From JAJRXG01 sp047634015 (GTDB lineage Bacteria > Bacteroidota > Bacteroidia > Chitinophagales > Saprospiraceae), in contig JBLIDB010000020.1 in the NCBI GenBank assembly GCA_047634015.1, forward strand, positions 1 through 34,438: DNA of 34,438 bases. Direction: 5' to 3'. The notes under the pieces are model-generated. The model ran no database searches and was not told the DNA's origin. It saw only the letters and a program-made list of their open reading frames with translations. Position 1 is the first letter of the stretch; the number at the start of each line of letters is the position of its first letter. Shown here piece after piece: positions 1 to 8,465 of this stretch. The translations under genes and the position numbers were made by a program.

Positions 1-1068
1 CTAAGAAATTCCGCTGTTTATAGATCTGTGCTCTCAAGTGAGATTAAATCCACAGAGTCAATTTCAGGAGCACTTTTGCATTTAATTTCCAAACGAGGAA
101 GCTACTATATCGATCGATTTTATAATGGAAAAGTAGCACGTGAATTATTATCTTTTTTGAAGATTCAGAAGTATGATGCTATAATTCTGGAGAGTCTTTA
201 TCTGGCACCATATATTGAAGTTGTAAAAAGCTATGACCCTTCTATATCAATGATACTTAGGGCTCATAATATAGAGTCTGAACTGAGGATTCGCCAGAGA
301 GAGGAAGAATCAAATATTATAAAAAAAGTCTTTTTAAATGGAGAAATTAGAAAGCTGCGAAAATACGAATTAGCAGTATGGGATAGAGTAGATCTCATCG
401 CTACCGTAAGCGAAAGAGAAGCGAAGGAGATCAGGAGAGTGAATGGCAAGTGTAGTGTTATTAGTATACCTATAGGGATGGTCGCAGGAAGCAGAAAGAA
501 AAAATCAGCAGCATCTACTGTATTTAAAATTGGGTTTATAGGTTCTCTGGATTGGGAGCCGAATCTAAATGGATTGCGGTGGTTTGTTGATGAGGTGTGG
601 AGTCAAATGAGTATGCTTAAAAACGTGTCATGTTCCATAGCAGGAGCACATTCGGAAGGTGACATTGACTTTATAAAAGATGAGAATATCGAATTTGCCG
701 GGGGGGTGCCAAGTAGTAAGGAATACCTAGAGTCATTAGATGTATTAATTGTACCACTCTTTTCCGGAAGTGGTACTCGGGTGAAAATATTAGAAGCTAT
801 GTCACTTGGTGTTCCTGTGTTGAGTACTACCTTAGGTGCAGAAGGAGTTAAAGTTAATCATAGTGTGGATATATTAATCGGAGATACTGCCGAGGAATGG
901 ATTGATATTCTCAGCAAGAATTTTAAAAATCCTATTGATATAAGTGAGATCGGAAATAATGCGATGGATCTCATCAGAGCCGATTTCAACATTGAAAAAA
1001 TAGGGGAGAAGTTATCGCTCGAAATTCAAAATGTAATAGAGGCGAAAATGAGATTGAAAAATCAGTAA
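1..1068 (+). CDS. GT4 family glycosyltransferase, 5' end outside window
   Basis: The frame is open from base 1, with no stop before the first possible start (GTG at 28), and the protein lacks the usual N-terminal Rossmann opening of GT4 enzymes, so the gene almost certainly begins upstream of the window. The visible part has a middle segment typical of GT4 (FIGSLDWEPN, then LRWFVDEVW) and the donor-binding C-terminal motif GSGTRVKILEAMSLGVPV, in which the Glu of KILEA is the conserved nucleotide-sugar contact. Such enzymes transfer sugars from nucleotide donors during surface polysaccharide assembly, at the cytoplasmic face of the inner membrane. It is followed with no gap by a second GT4 gene. 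The acceptor and donor cannot be told from sequence alone. Confidence 0.85.
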   Translation, partial: LRNSAVYRSVLSSEIKSTESISGALLHLISKRGSYYIDRFYNGKVARELLSFLKIQKYDAIILESLYLAPYIEVVKSYDPSISMILRAHNIESELRIRQREEESNIIKKVFLNGEIRKLRKYELAVWDRVDLIATVSEREAKEIRRVNGKCSVISIPIGMVAGSRKKKSAASTVFKIGFIGSLDWEPNLNGLRWFVDEVWSQMSMLKNVSCSIAGAHSEGDIDFIKDENIEFAGGVPSSKEYLESLDVLIVPLFSGSGTRVKILEAMSLGVPVLSTTLGAEGVKVNHSVDILIGDTAEEWIDILSKNFKNPIDISEIGNNAMDLIRADFNIEKIGEKLSLEIQNVIEAKMRLKNQ

Positions 1069-2262
1069 TTGAAAGAAGATCAAATAAATAGCAAGCAATT
1101 AAAGGTTGTGATTCTCACATCTCGATTTCCATATCCCTTGGATAAAGGTGATAAGCTTAGAATCTATCATCATATAAAGGAGCTTTCTAAGTATACAAGT
1201 ATTACTCTAATTTGTCTTTGTGAAGAACCCATAACTGTTGAATCCATTGATGTGTTATCTCCTTATTGCACAGGTGGAATACATGCTTTTCAATTGTCCA
1301 AGAGAAAGAGAGTAGCTGAGTCATTGCGATATTTCATAAAAGGGAGGCCGATGCAGGTAGGCTATTTTTTCAGTAGTGAAATAAAGGAAAGGATAAATTG
1401 GATTATTGACGAATTAGAACCAGATCATGTGCATTGTCATATGGTAAGGATGATTCCTTATATCCGTTTTAAAAAGAATAGAAGGTACTCATTAGATTAC
1501 ATGGATTCGATGGTTCTAAATGATATGGCAAGCCAACATATTAAGGGTCGAGGAGTAGGAATCTTGAGGTATATGGAACGGAAAAGAATTGCGGCGTTTG
1601 AAACAAAATTTCATATCAGTTTTGATCATCACTTTATAATATCACAAAGGGATAGAATTCAAATGAACCATGCGATTCAAGAGGATATTGAAATTCTATC
1701 GAATGGCGTTGAAACAAAGGAGGTTACTTCTTTGTTCGAAAGTCAGAAAGAATATGACTTATGTTTCTGTGGAAACTTAGGATATGTTCCTAATCAAAAA
1801 GCCATTGATATAATACTGAATGATATTCTGCCACAATTGAGAACCTCGTCAATAGTATTAGCTGGTAGCGATGCACCGTCTTATTTATCAAGTATAAGAG
1901 AGGAGTACCTTACTATTCTTAGTCCGGTAGATGATATGAGTGACATATACATGAAATCGCGTATTCTCATTGCTCCCATTTTTACTGGTTCTGGTCAGCA
2001 GAATAAGATTCTCGAAGCAATGGCATTGGGGGTACCCTGTATTACCACCTCTTTTGTTAATGAAAGTATAGGTGCCAATAACGGGGATGAAATATTGATA
2101 GCAGATGAGGCCAAGAGCTTCATAGAAGGTGTAAAAGTGCTATTTTCGCATTCTGAAATTTATGCCGAAATAAGCAGGAATGGCAAAGCGCTGGTAGAAA
2201 GACGCTTTGACTGGTGTAGGAATACAAAACCGCTTATAGATGCGATACTAAATAGCAATTAG
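1069..2262 (+). CDS. GT4 glycosyltransferase, PEP-CTERM/EpsH1-associated sugar transferase type
   Basis: This is a full-length GT4 enzyme of about 397 residues. The N-terminus carries VVILTSRFPYPLDKGDK, the hallmark opening (RFPYPxDKGDKxR) of the sugar-transferase family often called EpsH1/PEP-CTERM associated, and the C-terminal half has GSGQQNKILEAMALGVPC with the conserved Glu. The only start near the N-terminal motif is TTG at 1069, which follows the TAA of the previous gene directly (TAA 1066-1068); there is no ATG nearby and no clear Shine-Dalgarno, so translational coupling is likely. It probably adds a sugar to an exopolysaccharide or glycolipid precursor with its upstream neighbour. 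RibBA begins 2 bases after its stop, so the three genes probably share a transcript. Confidence 0.88.
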   Translation: MKEDQINSKQLKVVILTSRFPYPLDKGDKLRIYHHIKELSKYTSITLICLCEEPITVESIDVLSPYCTGGIHAFQLSKRKRVAESLRYFIKGRPMQVGYFFSSEIKERINWIIDELEPDHVHCHMVRMIPYIRFKKNRRYSLDYMDSMVLNDMASQHIKGRGVGILRYMERKRIAAFETKFHISFDHHFIISQRDRIQMNHAIQEDIEILSNGVETKEVTSLFESQKEYDLCFCGNLGYVPNQKAIDIILNDILPQLRTSSIVLAGSDAPSYLSSIREEYLTILSPVDDMSDIYMKSRILIAPIFTGSGQQNKILEAMALGVPCITTSFVNESIGANNGDEILIADEAKSFIEGVKVLFSHSEIYAEISRNGKALVERRFDWCRNTKPLIDAILNSN

Positions 2263-2264
2263 AC

Positions 2265-3377
2265 ATGAGTGATATACAGTTAAATACGATAGAAGAAGCA
2301 ATAGCCGATATTCGAGCAGGGAAGGTCATTATCGTAGTTGATGATGAGGACCGCGAAAATGAAGGAGATTTTATTTGTGCTGGAGATGTAATCACTCCGG
2401 AGATCGTCAACTTTATGGCAACCCATGGTCGGGGTTTAATATGTACACCGATCCTCGAAGAGAAAGCGGATAAATTGGGGCTGGATCTTATGGTCCGGAA
2501 GAATACCGCACTGCATGAGACTGCATTTACAGTTTCTATCGATCTGGATGGTAATGGTGTAACAACAGGCATTTCGGCAAGCGATAGAGCCTTAACAATT
2601 AAGAGGTTGGCCGACAAAGATTGTATTGCAACAGATTTTGCACGTCCAGGTCATATATTTCCTTTAAGGGCAAAAAAAGGTGGCGTCTTAAGAAGAACAG
2701 GTCATACTGAGGCGGCCATAGATTTAGCCGTAATGGCAGGTTTTGAACCTATTGGCGTCCTTGTTGAGATATTAAATGAAGATGGAAGTATGGCGAGGCT
2801 TCCAGATTTAGTAAAGATTGCTGAACGTCATAATCTTAAGATTATATCTATAGAAGATCTCGTGGCATATCGGATGCGCAATGAGAGCATCATTCAAGAG
2901 CTCTATAGATCACCTATCGATAGTCCTTTTGGTAAGTTTGAGGTAGTGGCTTACGAACAAATGACGACTGGTGATGTACATCTTGCTTTGGTAAAAGGAA
3001 GTATCTCTTCTGATGAACCTATCCCTGTGCGCATGCATGCGTCTATAGCGGGAGAGCAGATCTATAATAGTCTTACAAATGTTGAATCACCTATTACGCG
3101 AGCGCTGAATCACCTAAAAGGTAAGACCTCTGGTATCGTAGTCGTAATGCGGCAAGAAGAATACAATGATAATCTGCTTGCTCGTATGAAAGAACTCAGT
3201 GGAGTTCCAAAGCCTAATATAAAAACGACAAGTGATATTCAGAAGGATTTTGGCGTAGGTGCTCAGATCCTTAGGAAGCTTGGCGTACGCAAGATCAATC
3301 TCATTTCTAATAGCCCGAAAAAGCGAATCGGCCTCGAAGGTTACGGATTAGAAATAGTAGGATACGAAGGATATTAG
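2265..3377 (+). CDS. ribB: 3,4-dihydroxy-2-butanone-4-phosphate synthase with degenerate GTP cyclohydrolase II-like domain (RibBA type)
   Basis: Residues 1-205 are a complete RibB domain, which makes 3,4-dihydroxy-2-butanone 4-phosphate from ribulose 5-phosphate for riboflavin. The acidic metal/substrate loop DDEDRENEGD (26-35), the TTGISASDR stretch (100-108), RPGHIFPLRA (127-136) and RTGHTEAAIDL (144-154) are all present. Residues about 218-370 align with GTP cyclohydrolase II (RibA) at the ends, keeping SPFGKF, VRMHAS and a C-terminal DFGVGAQILRKLGVRK...GLEGYGLEI. The zinc site is missing: there is no cysteine anywhere after C120, and the EGRGIGL and DTVEAN catalytic stretches are gone. 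So the second activity is probably lost, making the protein a RibB with a RibA-like appendage. ATG start is 2 bases after the preceding gene. The downstream gene is convergent, 8 bases away. Confidence 0.93.
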   Translation: MSDIQLNTIEEAIADIRAGKVIIVVDDEDRENEGDFICAGDVITPEIVNFMATHGRGLICTPILEEKADKLGLDLMVRKNTALHETAFTVSIDLDGNGVTTGISASDRALTIKRLADKDCIATDFARPGHIFPLRAKKGGVLRRTGHTEAAIDLAVMAGFEPIGVLVEILNEDGSMARLPDLVKIAERHNLKIISIEDLVAYRMRNESIIQELYRSPIDSPFGKFEVVAYEQMTTGDVHLALVKGSISSDEPIPVRMHASIAGEQIYNSLTNVESPITRALNHLKGKTSGIVVVMRQEEYNDNLLARMKELSGVPKPNIKTTSDIQKDFGVGAQILRKLGVRKINLISNSPKKRIGLEGYGLEIVGYEGY

Positions 3378-3385
3378 TAAATGAT

Positions 3386-4453
3386 TTAGAACTGAGGACA
3401 AATTCTATTGTCATTATCGTGTTCACCAGTATAGGCGATACTCAATTCAAACATAGATTGTCCAAACGGAGTCCCACTCAATTGTCTTAGATGAATGTCA
3501 TAGCTAAATCCTATAAGCATTCCTTGAAGTTCGTAACCGGCCGATAGAATAATATCCGTAGGTTGAAAAGTTGTCAGGTTATCCGAACCTCGAATCCAAC
3601 CTCCAAGATGGACGGCAACGCCATTAGAATCAAGAAATTTATATTTTAGATTTGTTCCTACAACAAAAGTTGAAGCCTCTCCTTGCTTTAGATATATTGC
3701 TCTTGGTTGGACGGAAGCAGCATCATTGAGTGGGAAGGATGCTCCAGCATGTAAAGAGAACTTGGAATCCAACTTAAAAGGGCTGGAGATATCTACATAT
3801 CTCGGATCATTATTATAGAAACTAATATTCGGTCTATTAAAATGGAGGAGAGAAGCGCCAAAGTAAAAACTCTTATCCGTATCAGGTGAAATAGAGTAAT
3901 GAAGGCCTATCCCAAGATCATTGTATGCAATACTATTAGCTGGTAAGATTTCTTGAGTAGGGTCTGAATAATCTGTTGCTCCGTTCCACTGATCTCCGAA
4001 AGTAAGATCTTCATAATTTATACCTCGTTGGGCGATCCCGAGGTTAAGCCCGAGGCTTAAGTATTGCCGGCTCTCTGCCGCTAATACTTTATGATAGGCA
4101 CCTGAAATCGAAATCTGATTCGTATTAAAATCTATATCCGATACACGGTCAGATGTAAATACAAGGCCTACTGCAAAAATATCGTTGATCTTTCGATATG
4201 AGCCTCCTTTATTGGGGAGATTAAATTTGAGGTCGCCAGAAGCGGAAAAAGTAGTAAAAGGTTGCTCTATGGTACCACGCCATTGATCTCTGTAATTAGC
4301 CATTATCCGATATGTTCCAGAGTGACTTCCCGTGAGTGCCGGGTTCAGATAAAGAGGGTGAGCGTAAAATTGGCTAAACTGCGCGTCTTGTCCTTTAGCA
4401 TGGATTGCTATGAGTATAAAGACGATGGCTAAGATTCTACTAATATGAGTCAT
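3386..4453 (-). CDS. PorP/SprF family type IX secretion-associated outer-membrane protein
   Basis: This is a protein of about 355 residues with a signal peptide (hydrophobic run ILAIVFILIAIHAKG) followed by the family opening DAQFSQFYAHPLYLNPALTG, broken only for length here, and then alternating beta-strand sequence typical of an outer-membrane barrel. PorP/SprF proteins work with type IX secretion substrates at the outer membrane. I start at ATG 4453; an extension to TTG 4471 would add six residues before the signal peptide and is unlikely. PorP/SprF genes usually sit next to a CHU_C surface protein, but here the neighbours are ribBA (convergent) and a SulP permease (same strand, about 80 bases upstream). 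The nearest CHU_C protein in the window is more than 20 kb away. Confidence 0.88.
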   Translation of the reverse strand: MTHISRILAIVFILIAIHAKGQDAQFSQFYAHPLYLNPALTGSHSGTYRIMANYRDQWRGTIEQPFTTFSASGDLKFNLPNKGGSYRKINDIFAVGLVFTSDRVSDIDFNTNQISISGAYHKVLAAESRQYLSLGLNLGIAQRGINYEDLTFGDQWNGATDYSDPTQEILPANSIAYNDLGIGLHYSISPDTDKSFYFGASLLHFNRPNISFYNNDPRYVDISSPFKLDSKFSLHAGASFPLNDAASVQPRAIYLKQGEASTFVVGTNLKYKFLDSNGVAVHLGGWIRGSDNLTTFQPTDIILSAGYELQGMLIGFSYDIHLRQLSGTPFGQSMFELSIAYTGEHDNDNRICPQF

Positions 4454-4531
4454 AGGGATTATCAAACGCAATTTGTCCTCATTAGGTATTTAGCGCAGTA
4501 GTATTATGGTGTTGGGCATGTTTTAAAGAAT

Positions 4532-6385
4532 TCATAGATTAGTTTGAACAGCTCGATGGCTGTGGTCTGATATGATTTTGTTTTGAACGTATTGCACAGC
4601 GCTATGAATGGATAAGTGGTGCTTGTCGGGCTCGGACAGTAGCCCATTTATTGCCAATCGATCTCTTAATTCTCCACGTGCTCCAGATAGGTGGAGATCT
4701 ATATTTTGGACATCAAGTTCCTGATCCATCGTTCGAAGTGCTTTAATCCCACTACTATCGATATTATAAATAGCTGTGGCATCAAGAATTATATGGTGTA
4801 AGGATTTTTTTTGTGCTGAGACAAGCTTCCTAATTTCATCTTTAAAGAATCCGACATTTCCAAAATATAACTGATTTTCAAAACGAAGAATAAGGGTGTC
4901 TTCTACGAGCTTTACATCTTCAAATCTATCTAAGTTACGATAATGAGTAGTACCTGAAACCTGACCCAATATTGATATTTGAGGAATCGAGGATTGATAA
5001 AGCACTATAAATAAGGATAATATAAGTCCAGTGATTACTCCCATATCAATCCCTAATATTAAAGTGGCTAACAGTGTGACCATAAGCATGATGAAGTCTT
5101 TTCGATCTGTCTTCCAGAGATTTTTTATTTCTGGAATATCTATTAACCCTAATACTGCTTGAACAATAATGGCGGATAATATTGCGATAGGCATAAAGTA
5201 GAAAAGTGGTGTTAAAAACAATAAAGCAAGAAGTATAAGTAGTGCCGTAACAATTGATGAAACTTGAGATATGGCACCTGAATTATTATTGATTGCTGAT
5301 CGAGAAAAGCTCGCTGAAGAAGGCAACGCTTGAAAAAATGAACCTCCAATTTTGGAAACGCCAATAGCTATTAATTCCCGATTGGTATCGACGACATGCT
5401 CGTTTGTTTTGCTTTCAAGAGTCTTAGCGATAGAGATACATTCTACGACTCCTATAAGCGAAACAGTCGCAACCGTTGGGATGAGGACCATAAGCTTATC
5501 AATACTGAATGCCGGAATTTGAAAGCCTGGTAAACCAATAGGTACATCGCCAACTATCGCTACTCCTATTTCATTCCAATTCAACCAATAGGATAGTAGA
5601 GTAGAAACAATAATCGCAAATAAGGCGATGGGAAAGGATCTTATGATACGCTTTATGATTACTAAGATCAATATTGCCACAAAGAATATTAGGAAGGTGC
5701 TTATGTGAGTCTCTCTAATATGATCTAATGCATAAATGAAATTCTCGATACCTCGAACATGAGAAGGTGTCGCAATACCAAGGATATCTTTGAGTTGAGA
5801 GGCGAGGATAATCATCGCTGCAGCAGAAGTGAATCCTGAAATCACAGGTTGTGATAAAAAATTTGCCAAGAACCCCAGTCTACATAAGCCCATTGCAAAT
5901 TGGACCATACCTATTAAAAGACCAGCCAAGATGACATAGCTAATATATTCCACTCCTCCTGGATTCGATATCTCAGCTACACCTGTCAAAATTAAGATAG
6001 AAGATATGGCAACAGGTCCTATAGACAGTTGTCGAGAGGTTCCAAGAAAGGCGTATAGTAGTAAGGGGATAAGTCCAGCGTACAATCCATAGATTGGAGG
6101 CATTCCCGCTAGTAGCGCATAGGCCATGGCTTGCGGAATCAATAAGACTCCTACTGTTAAGCCCGCTTTTAGATCGATTGCAAGAGAACGGCTGCTATAA
6201 TCTTTGAATTGAGATAGTAAGGGTGAGGGTGAAAGGGCGATTAGAGCGTAGGTTTTAGTGTCTGACAAAAGTAATGTAATCAAATATAAATTCGAACTTA
6301 TAGGAGTAGGATGTCGGTTCAATTCTTCAAGAAGGGAAAAGGTTGAGTTTATATAGGGCCCTTTCAGCGCATCAGGATATCTCAT
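4532..6385 (-). CDS. SulP family inorganic anion permease with STAS domain
   Basis: This inner-membrane protein moves sulfate, bicarbonate or related anions. The SulP signature starts at AGLTVGVLLIPQAMAYALLAG, is followed by GLYAGLIPLLLYAFLGTSRQ, and about a dozen hydrophobic segments follow. The cytoplasmic C-terminal STAS domain (last ~120 residues) has the standard IDSSGIKAL motif, the site equivalent to the phosphorylated Ser of anti-sigma antagonists. The start is uncertain: the family normally begins about 15-20 residues before the AGLTVG segment, but no ATG lies there. I give ATG 6385; GTG 6442 is possible but long. Two -7-like boxes (CAAATATA at 6281 and CAAAAGTA at 6266 on the plus strand) fall inside this 5' extension, which argues for a shorter protein from a non-ATG start. 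Substrate is not determinable here. Confidence 0.85.
   Translation of the reverse strand: MRYPDALKGPYINSTFSLLEELNRHPTPISSNLYLITLLLSDTKTYALIALSPSPLLSQFKDYSSRSLAIDLKAGLTVGVLLIPQAMAYALLAGMPPIYGLYAGLIPLLLYAFLGTSRQLSIGPVAISSILILTGVAEISNPGGVEYISYVILAGLLIGMVQFAMGLCRLGFLANFLSQPVISGFTSAAAMIILASQLKDILGIATPSHVRGIENFIYALDHIRETHISTFLIFFVAILILVIIKRIIRSFPIALFAIIVSTLLSYWLNWNEIGVAIVGDVPIGLPGFQIPAFSIDKLMVLIPTVATVSLIGVVECISIAKTLESKTNEHVVDTNRELIAIGVSKIGGSFFQALPSSASFSRSAINNNSGAISQVSSIVTALLILLALLFLTPLFYFMPIAILSAIIVQAVLGLIDIPEIKNLWKTDRKDFIMLMVTLLATLILGIDMGVITGLILSLFIVLYQSSIPQISILGQVSGTTHYRNLDRFEDVKLVEDTLILRFENQLYFGNVGFFKDEIRKLVSAQKKSLHHIILDATAIYNIDSSGIKALRTMDQELDVQNIDLHLSGARGELRDRLAINGLLSEPDKHHLSIHSAVQYVQNKIISDHSHRAVQTNL
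6266..6273 (-). promoter_or_regulatory. candidate -7 box (TACTTTTG) for the SulP gene
   Basis: On the minus strand this reads TACTTTTG, a full match to the Bacteroidota TAnnTTTG box; a second match, TATATTTG, lies just upstream at 6281-6288. No well-spaced TTG -33 element was found. If real, transcription starts near 6259 and the SulP protein must start downstream at a non-ATG codon. Low confidence because AT-rich coding DNA can give such matches by chance. Confidence 0.25.
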
Positions 6386-6456
6386 TAGAATAGGCTGGGC
6401 TATTCTAAGTAGTGATATTACCTTACGATTTGATATATTCACCTTTCAATATTGAA

Positions 6457-7221
6457 ATGAAAGGAGTCTCATACACAACTATTTTAGCATTGGCGCCGAT
6501 AAGAAGTAAACCTTCTCATCAGGCAGAGATGACCTCGCAATTATTGTTTGGTGAGTGTGTAATGGTATTAAGAACACAATCTCAGGATTGGTGTGAAGTC
6601 GTGTGTAATAATGATAACCATAAGGGATGGATGAATATCTCGCAATTGCTTGAAATGTCAGAGCGCAATGCAGTAGCGTATTGCTTAGATTTGATAGATA
6701 CGGTATTTGCGGATAGGAGTTCTACATTAATATCTTTAGGGGCAGAGTTGGCGGAATTTGATGGAATGACGAGCTCTATCGGAGGGAAGAAGTTTAGGTT
6801 TTCAGGCCAGGCAGTACAGAAAGAAATGCTGAATGCCCATGATGAAATGGTGGAGAAGATATCTCGAAAACTGTTGAATGTTCCATTCGTCGCAGGTGGT
6901 AAATCACCCTTAGGAATAGACAATGGCGGATTTATTCAACTCGTATTTAAATGTATTGGCATATTGCTGCCTCGAGATATCGCCAGTCAATCCAAGGAGG
7001 GTAATACCATTGATTTTATAAACGCTGTTAAGATTGGAGACATTGTATTTTTTAGTCAGAGTAGTGAACTAATAACTCACGCCGGAATTGCAATAAGTGA
7101 TAATCAGATAATTCATGTGTCTGGATATGTGCGAATAGACAAAATAGATCACTACGGAATCTTCAATTCGGAAATTGAACAATATACACATCGATTAAAA
7201 ATTATAAAAAGGCTATACTAA
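6457..7221 (+). CDS. SH3/NlpC-P60 (C40) fold protein, catalytic Cys replaced: likely inactive peptidase
   Basis: The 254-residue product has the Bacteroidota C40 layout: an N-terminal bacterial SH3-like part (PIRSKPSHQAEMTSQLLFGE, residues ~14-33), a second SH3-like stretch to ~125, and an NlpC/P60 domain (about 135-254). Active members cut peptidoglycan stem peptides with a Cys-His-polar triad, where the Cys sits in GIDCSGF. Here that motif is GIDNGGF: Asn156 (AAT at 6922-6924) takes the place of the Cys and Gly157 of the Ser. The histidines (ITHAGI, H208; IIHVSG, H220) and LPRD are kept. The fold therefore looks intact but the hydrolase is probably dead; it may bind peptidoglycan. No signal peptide is obvious. 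ATG 6457 fits the family start better than an in-frame ATA/TTG region upstream. The next gene abuts with no gap. Confidence 0.85.
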   Translation: MKGVSYTTILALAPIRSKPSHQAEMTSQLLFGECVMVLRTQSQDWCEVVCNNDNHKGWMNISQLLEMSERNAVAYCLDLIDTVFADRSSTLISLGAELAEFDGMTSSIGGKKFRFSGQAVQKEMLNAHDEMVEKISRKLLNVPFVAGGKSPLGIDNGGFIQLVFKCIGILLPRDIASQSKEGNTIDFINAVKIGDIVFFSQSSELITHAGIAISDNQIIHVSGYVRIDKIDHYGIFNSEIEQYTHRLKIIKRLY

Positions 7222-7809
7222 ATGTCTTTTGAAAATCAATTTGTTGAGAACTATTTGGGAAGTGTTACAAAACAATTCCAGTATTATAAATTACTGGCAG
7301 AGCAAACTTTCGAACAGCTTAACGAAGAGGAATTGTTCGAATCCTATAATAAGGAAAGTAATGCTATAGCCATTATAGTTAATCACCTTTCTGGAAACAT
7401 GAAATCAAGATGGACAAAATTCTTGACTACGGATGGAGAGAAATCATGGAGGGAGAGAGAGCGAGAATTTGAATCCGTAATCCTGGGAAAAGAAGAAATG
7501 CTCATGAGATGGGAAGAAGGGTGGACTTGTCTGTTTGAAGGAGTTGATAGCTTATCCTATGATAATATTTCTCAACCGATTTATATTCGTAATCAAGAAC
7601 ATACTATAATTGAAGCAATCAATCGGCAGCTTGCTCATTATTCTTACCATGTAGGCCAGATCGTTTACATAGGAAGAATGTGTAAAGGGAAAGAATGGAA
7701 AAGCCTTTCAATTCCGAAGGGTGCATCGGCCCTTTTTAATGAAGAGAAATTCAGTGTCGAGAAACACAGAGAACATTTTACAGATGAATTTTTAAAGAAA
7801 AAAGACTAG
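7222..7809 (+). CDS. DUF1572 / DinB-like fold protein
   Basis: This 195-residue protein matches the DUF1572 branch of the DinB/YfiT-like four-helix superfamily. It has a helical composition, the N-terminal pattern of SVTKQFQYYKLLAEQT, the segment AIAIIVNHLSGNMKSRW (the His of NHLSGN is a usual metal ligand) and HYSYHVGQIVYIGR near the C-terminus, holding the paired histidines of the metal site. Relatives act as metal-dependent small-thiol transferases or have no known function; the true substrate here is unknown. Its ATG follows the TAA of the inactive NlpC/P60-fold gene directly, so the two are very probably translated from one message. The protein appears complete. Confidence 0.82.
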   Translation: MSFENQFVENYLGSVTKQFQYYKLLAEQTFEQLNEEELFESYNKESNAIAIIVNHLSGNMKSRWTKFLTTDGEKSWREREREFESVILGKEEMLMRWEEGWTCLFEGVDSLSYDNISQPIYIRNQEHTIIEAINRQLAHYSYHVGQIVYIGRMCKGKEWKSLSIPKGASALFNEEKFSVEKHREHFTDEFLKKKD

Positions 7810-7841
7810 AAGATAAAGTCGATTTGTGGCAAACTAAAAGC

Positions 7842-8321
7842 TTACAATATGAGTTCCATTATGACGACATCTTGCCAGTGGCCATTGATATATCCTACTT
7901 CTTTCTGTTGACCGACAATCCGATATCCTAATTTTTTGTTGTAATCAATACTTACATTATTACTGGCGAATATTCTTGCCAAGAGATTATGATATTCAAG
8001 TGCTTTACACCTATTGAGTAAATGCTGTTTTATACTTGTTCCGTATCTCAGGCCTAGGTGATCCGAATCCAAGTAAACAGATGTTTCTCCTGTATATTGA
8101 TACCCTAATTTAGGGCTATAAAGTTTGATTACTCCCCAGCCTATTATTATATTTTTAATTTCAGCAACCCATAATTCTTCTCTTGCATTTTTGACAATAA
8201 GAAATGATTCATAGAAAGATGCCTCTTTAGGTTCAAGGTCCATCGTCGATTTTCCGAGGTATCGATTATAGATTCTTGATATTGACATACAGTCTTGAGC
8301 TTTCGCTTCTCTAATATTCAT
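7842..8321 (-). CDS. GNAT family N-acetyltransferase, phosphinothricin acetyltransferase-like
   Basis: This 159-residue protein has the N-terminal opening IREAKAQDCMSISRIYNRYL of the PAT-like GNATs, the segment ETSVYLDSDHLGLRYGTSIKQ corresponding to motif A (acetyl-CoA pyrophosphate binding, with the usual RGxGxG worn to GLRYGT), and the later NNVSIDYNKKLGYRIVG and WQDVVIMEL segments matching the family's N-x-x-S-x-x-x-x-x-K-L-G-F and WLDVVLM patterns. Such enzymes acetylate amino groups on toxic or metabolic amino acids. The weakened glycine loop means activity is uncertain. It stands alone between two plus-strand units, starting at ATG 8321, and its start region diverges from the lysine cluster. 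Substrate unknown. Confidence 0.82.
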   Translation of the reverse strand: MNIREAKAQDCMSISRIYNRYLGKSTMDLEPKEASFYESFLIVKNAREELWVAEIKNIIIGWGVIKLYSPKLGYQYTGETSVYLDSDHLGLRYGTSIKQHLLNRCKALEYHNLLARIFASNNVSIDYNKKLGYRIVGQQKEVGYINGHWQDVVIMELIL

Positions 8322-8391
8322 TACCTAAAGCTATAAATAATGATTCACTACATTTTAAATATATTGTGTGAAATTTATTCGCTTTATGTAA

Positions 8392-8421
8392 TTGTTAAGT
8401 CATAATGATTTTATATATTGC
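8392..8421 (+). promoter_or_regulatory. candidate promoter of the lysine catabolism cluster
   Basis: TTG at 8392-8394, a 19-base spacer, and TATATTGC at 8414-8421, which matches TAnnTTTG only in part. The position, about 45 bases before the first gene's ATG, is right for a Bacteroidota promoter, but the box is imperfect. Confidence 0.25.
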
Positions 8422-8465
8422 AATATGTGGGTAATAGTATTCATTAAATACTAAAATTGAATCAA

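Noticed and set aside
1..2262. Two tandem GT4 genes as one frameshifted or stop-interrupted gene
   Set aside because: The second has its own complete N-terminal GT4 opening and the first ends with a normal C-terminal domain, so these are two genes, not a broken one.
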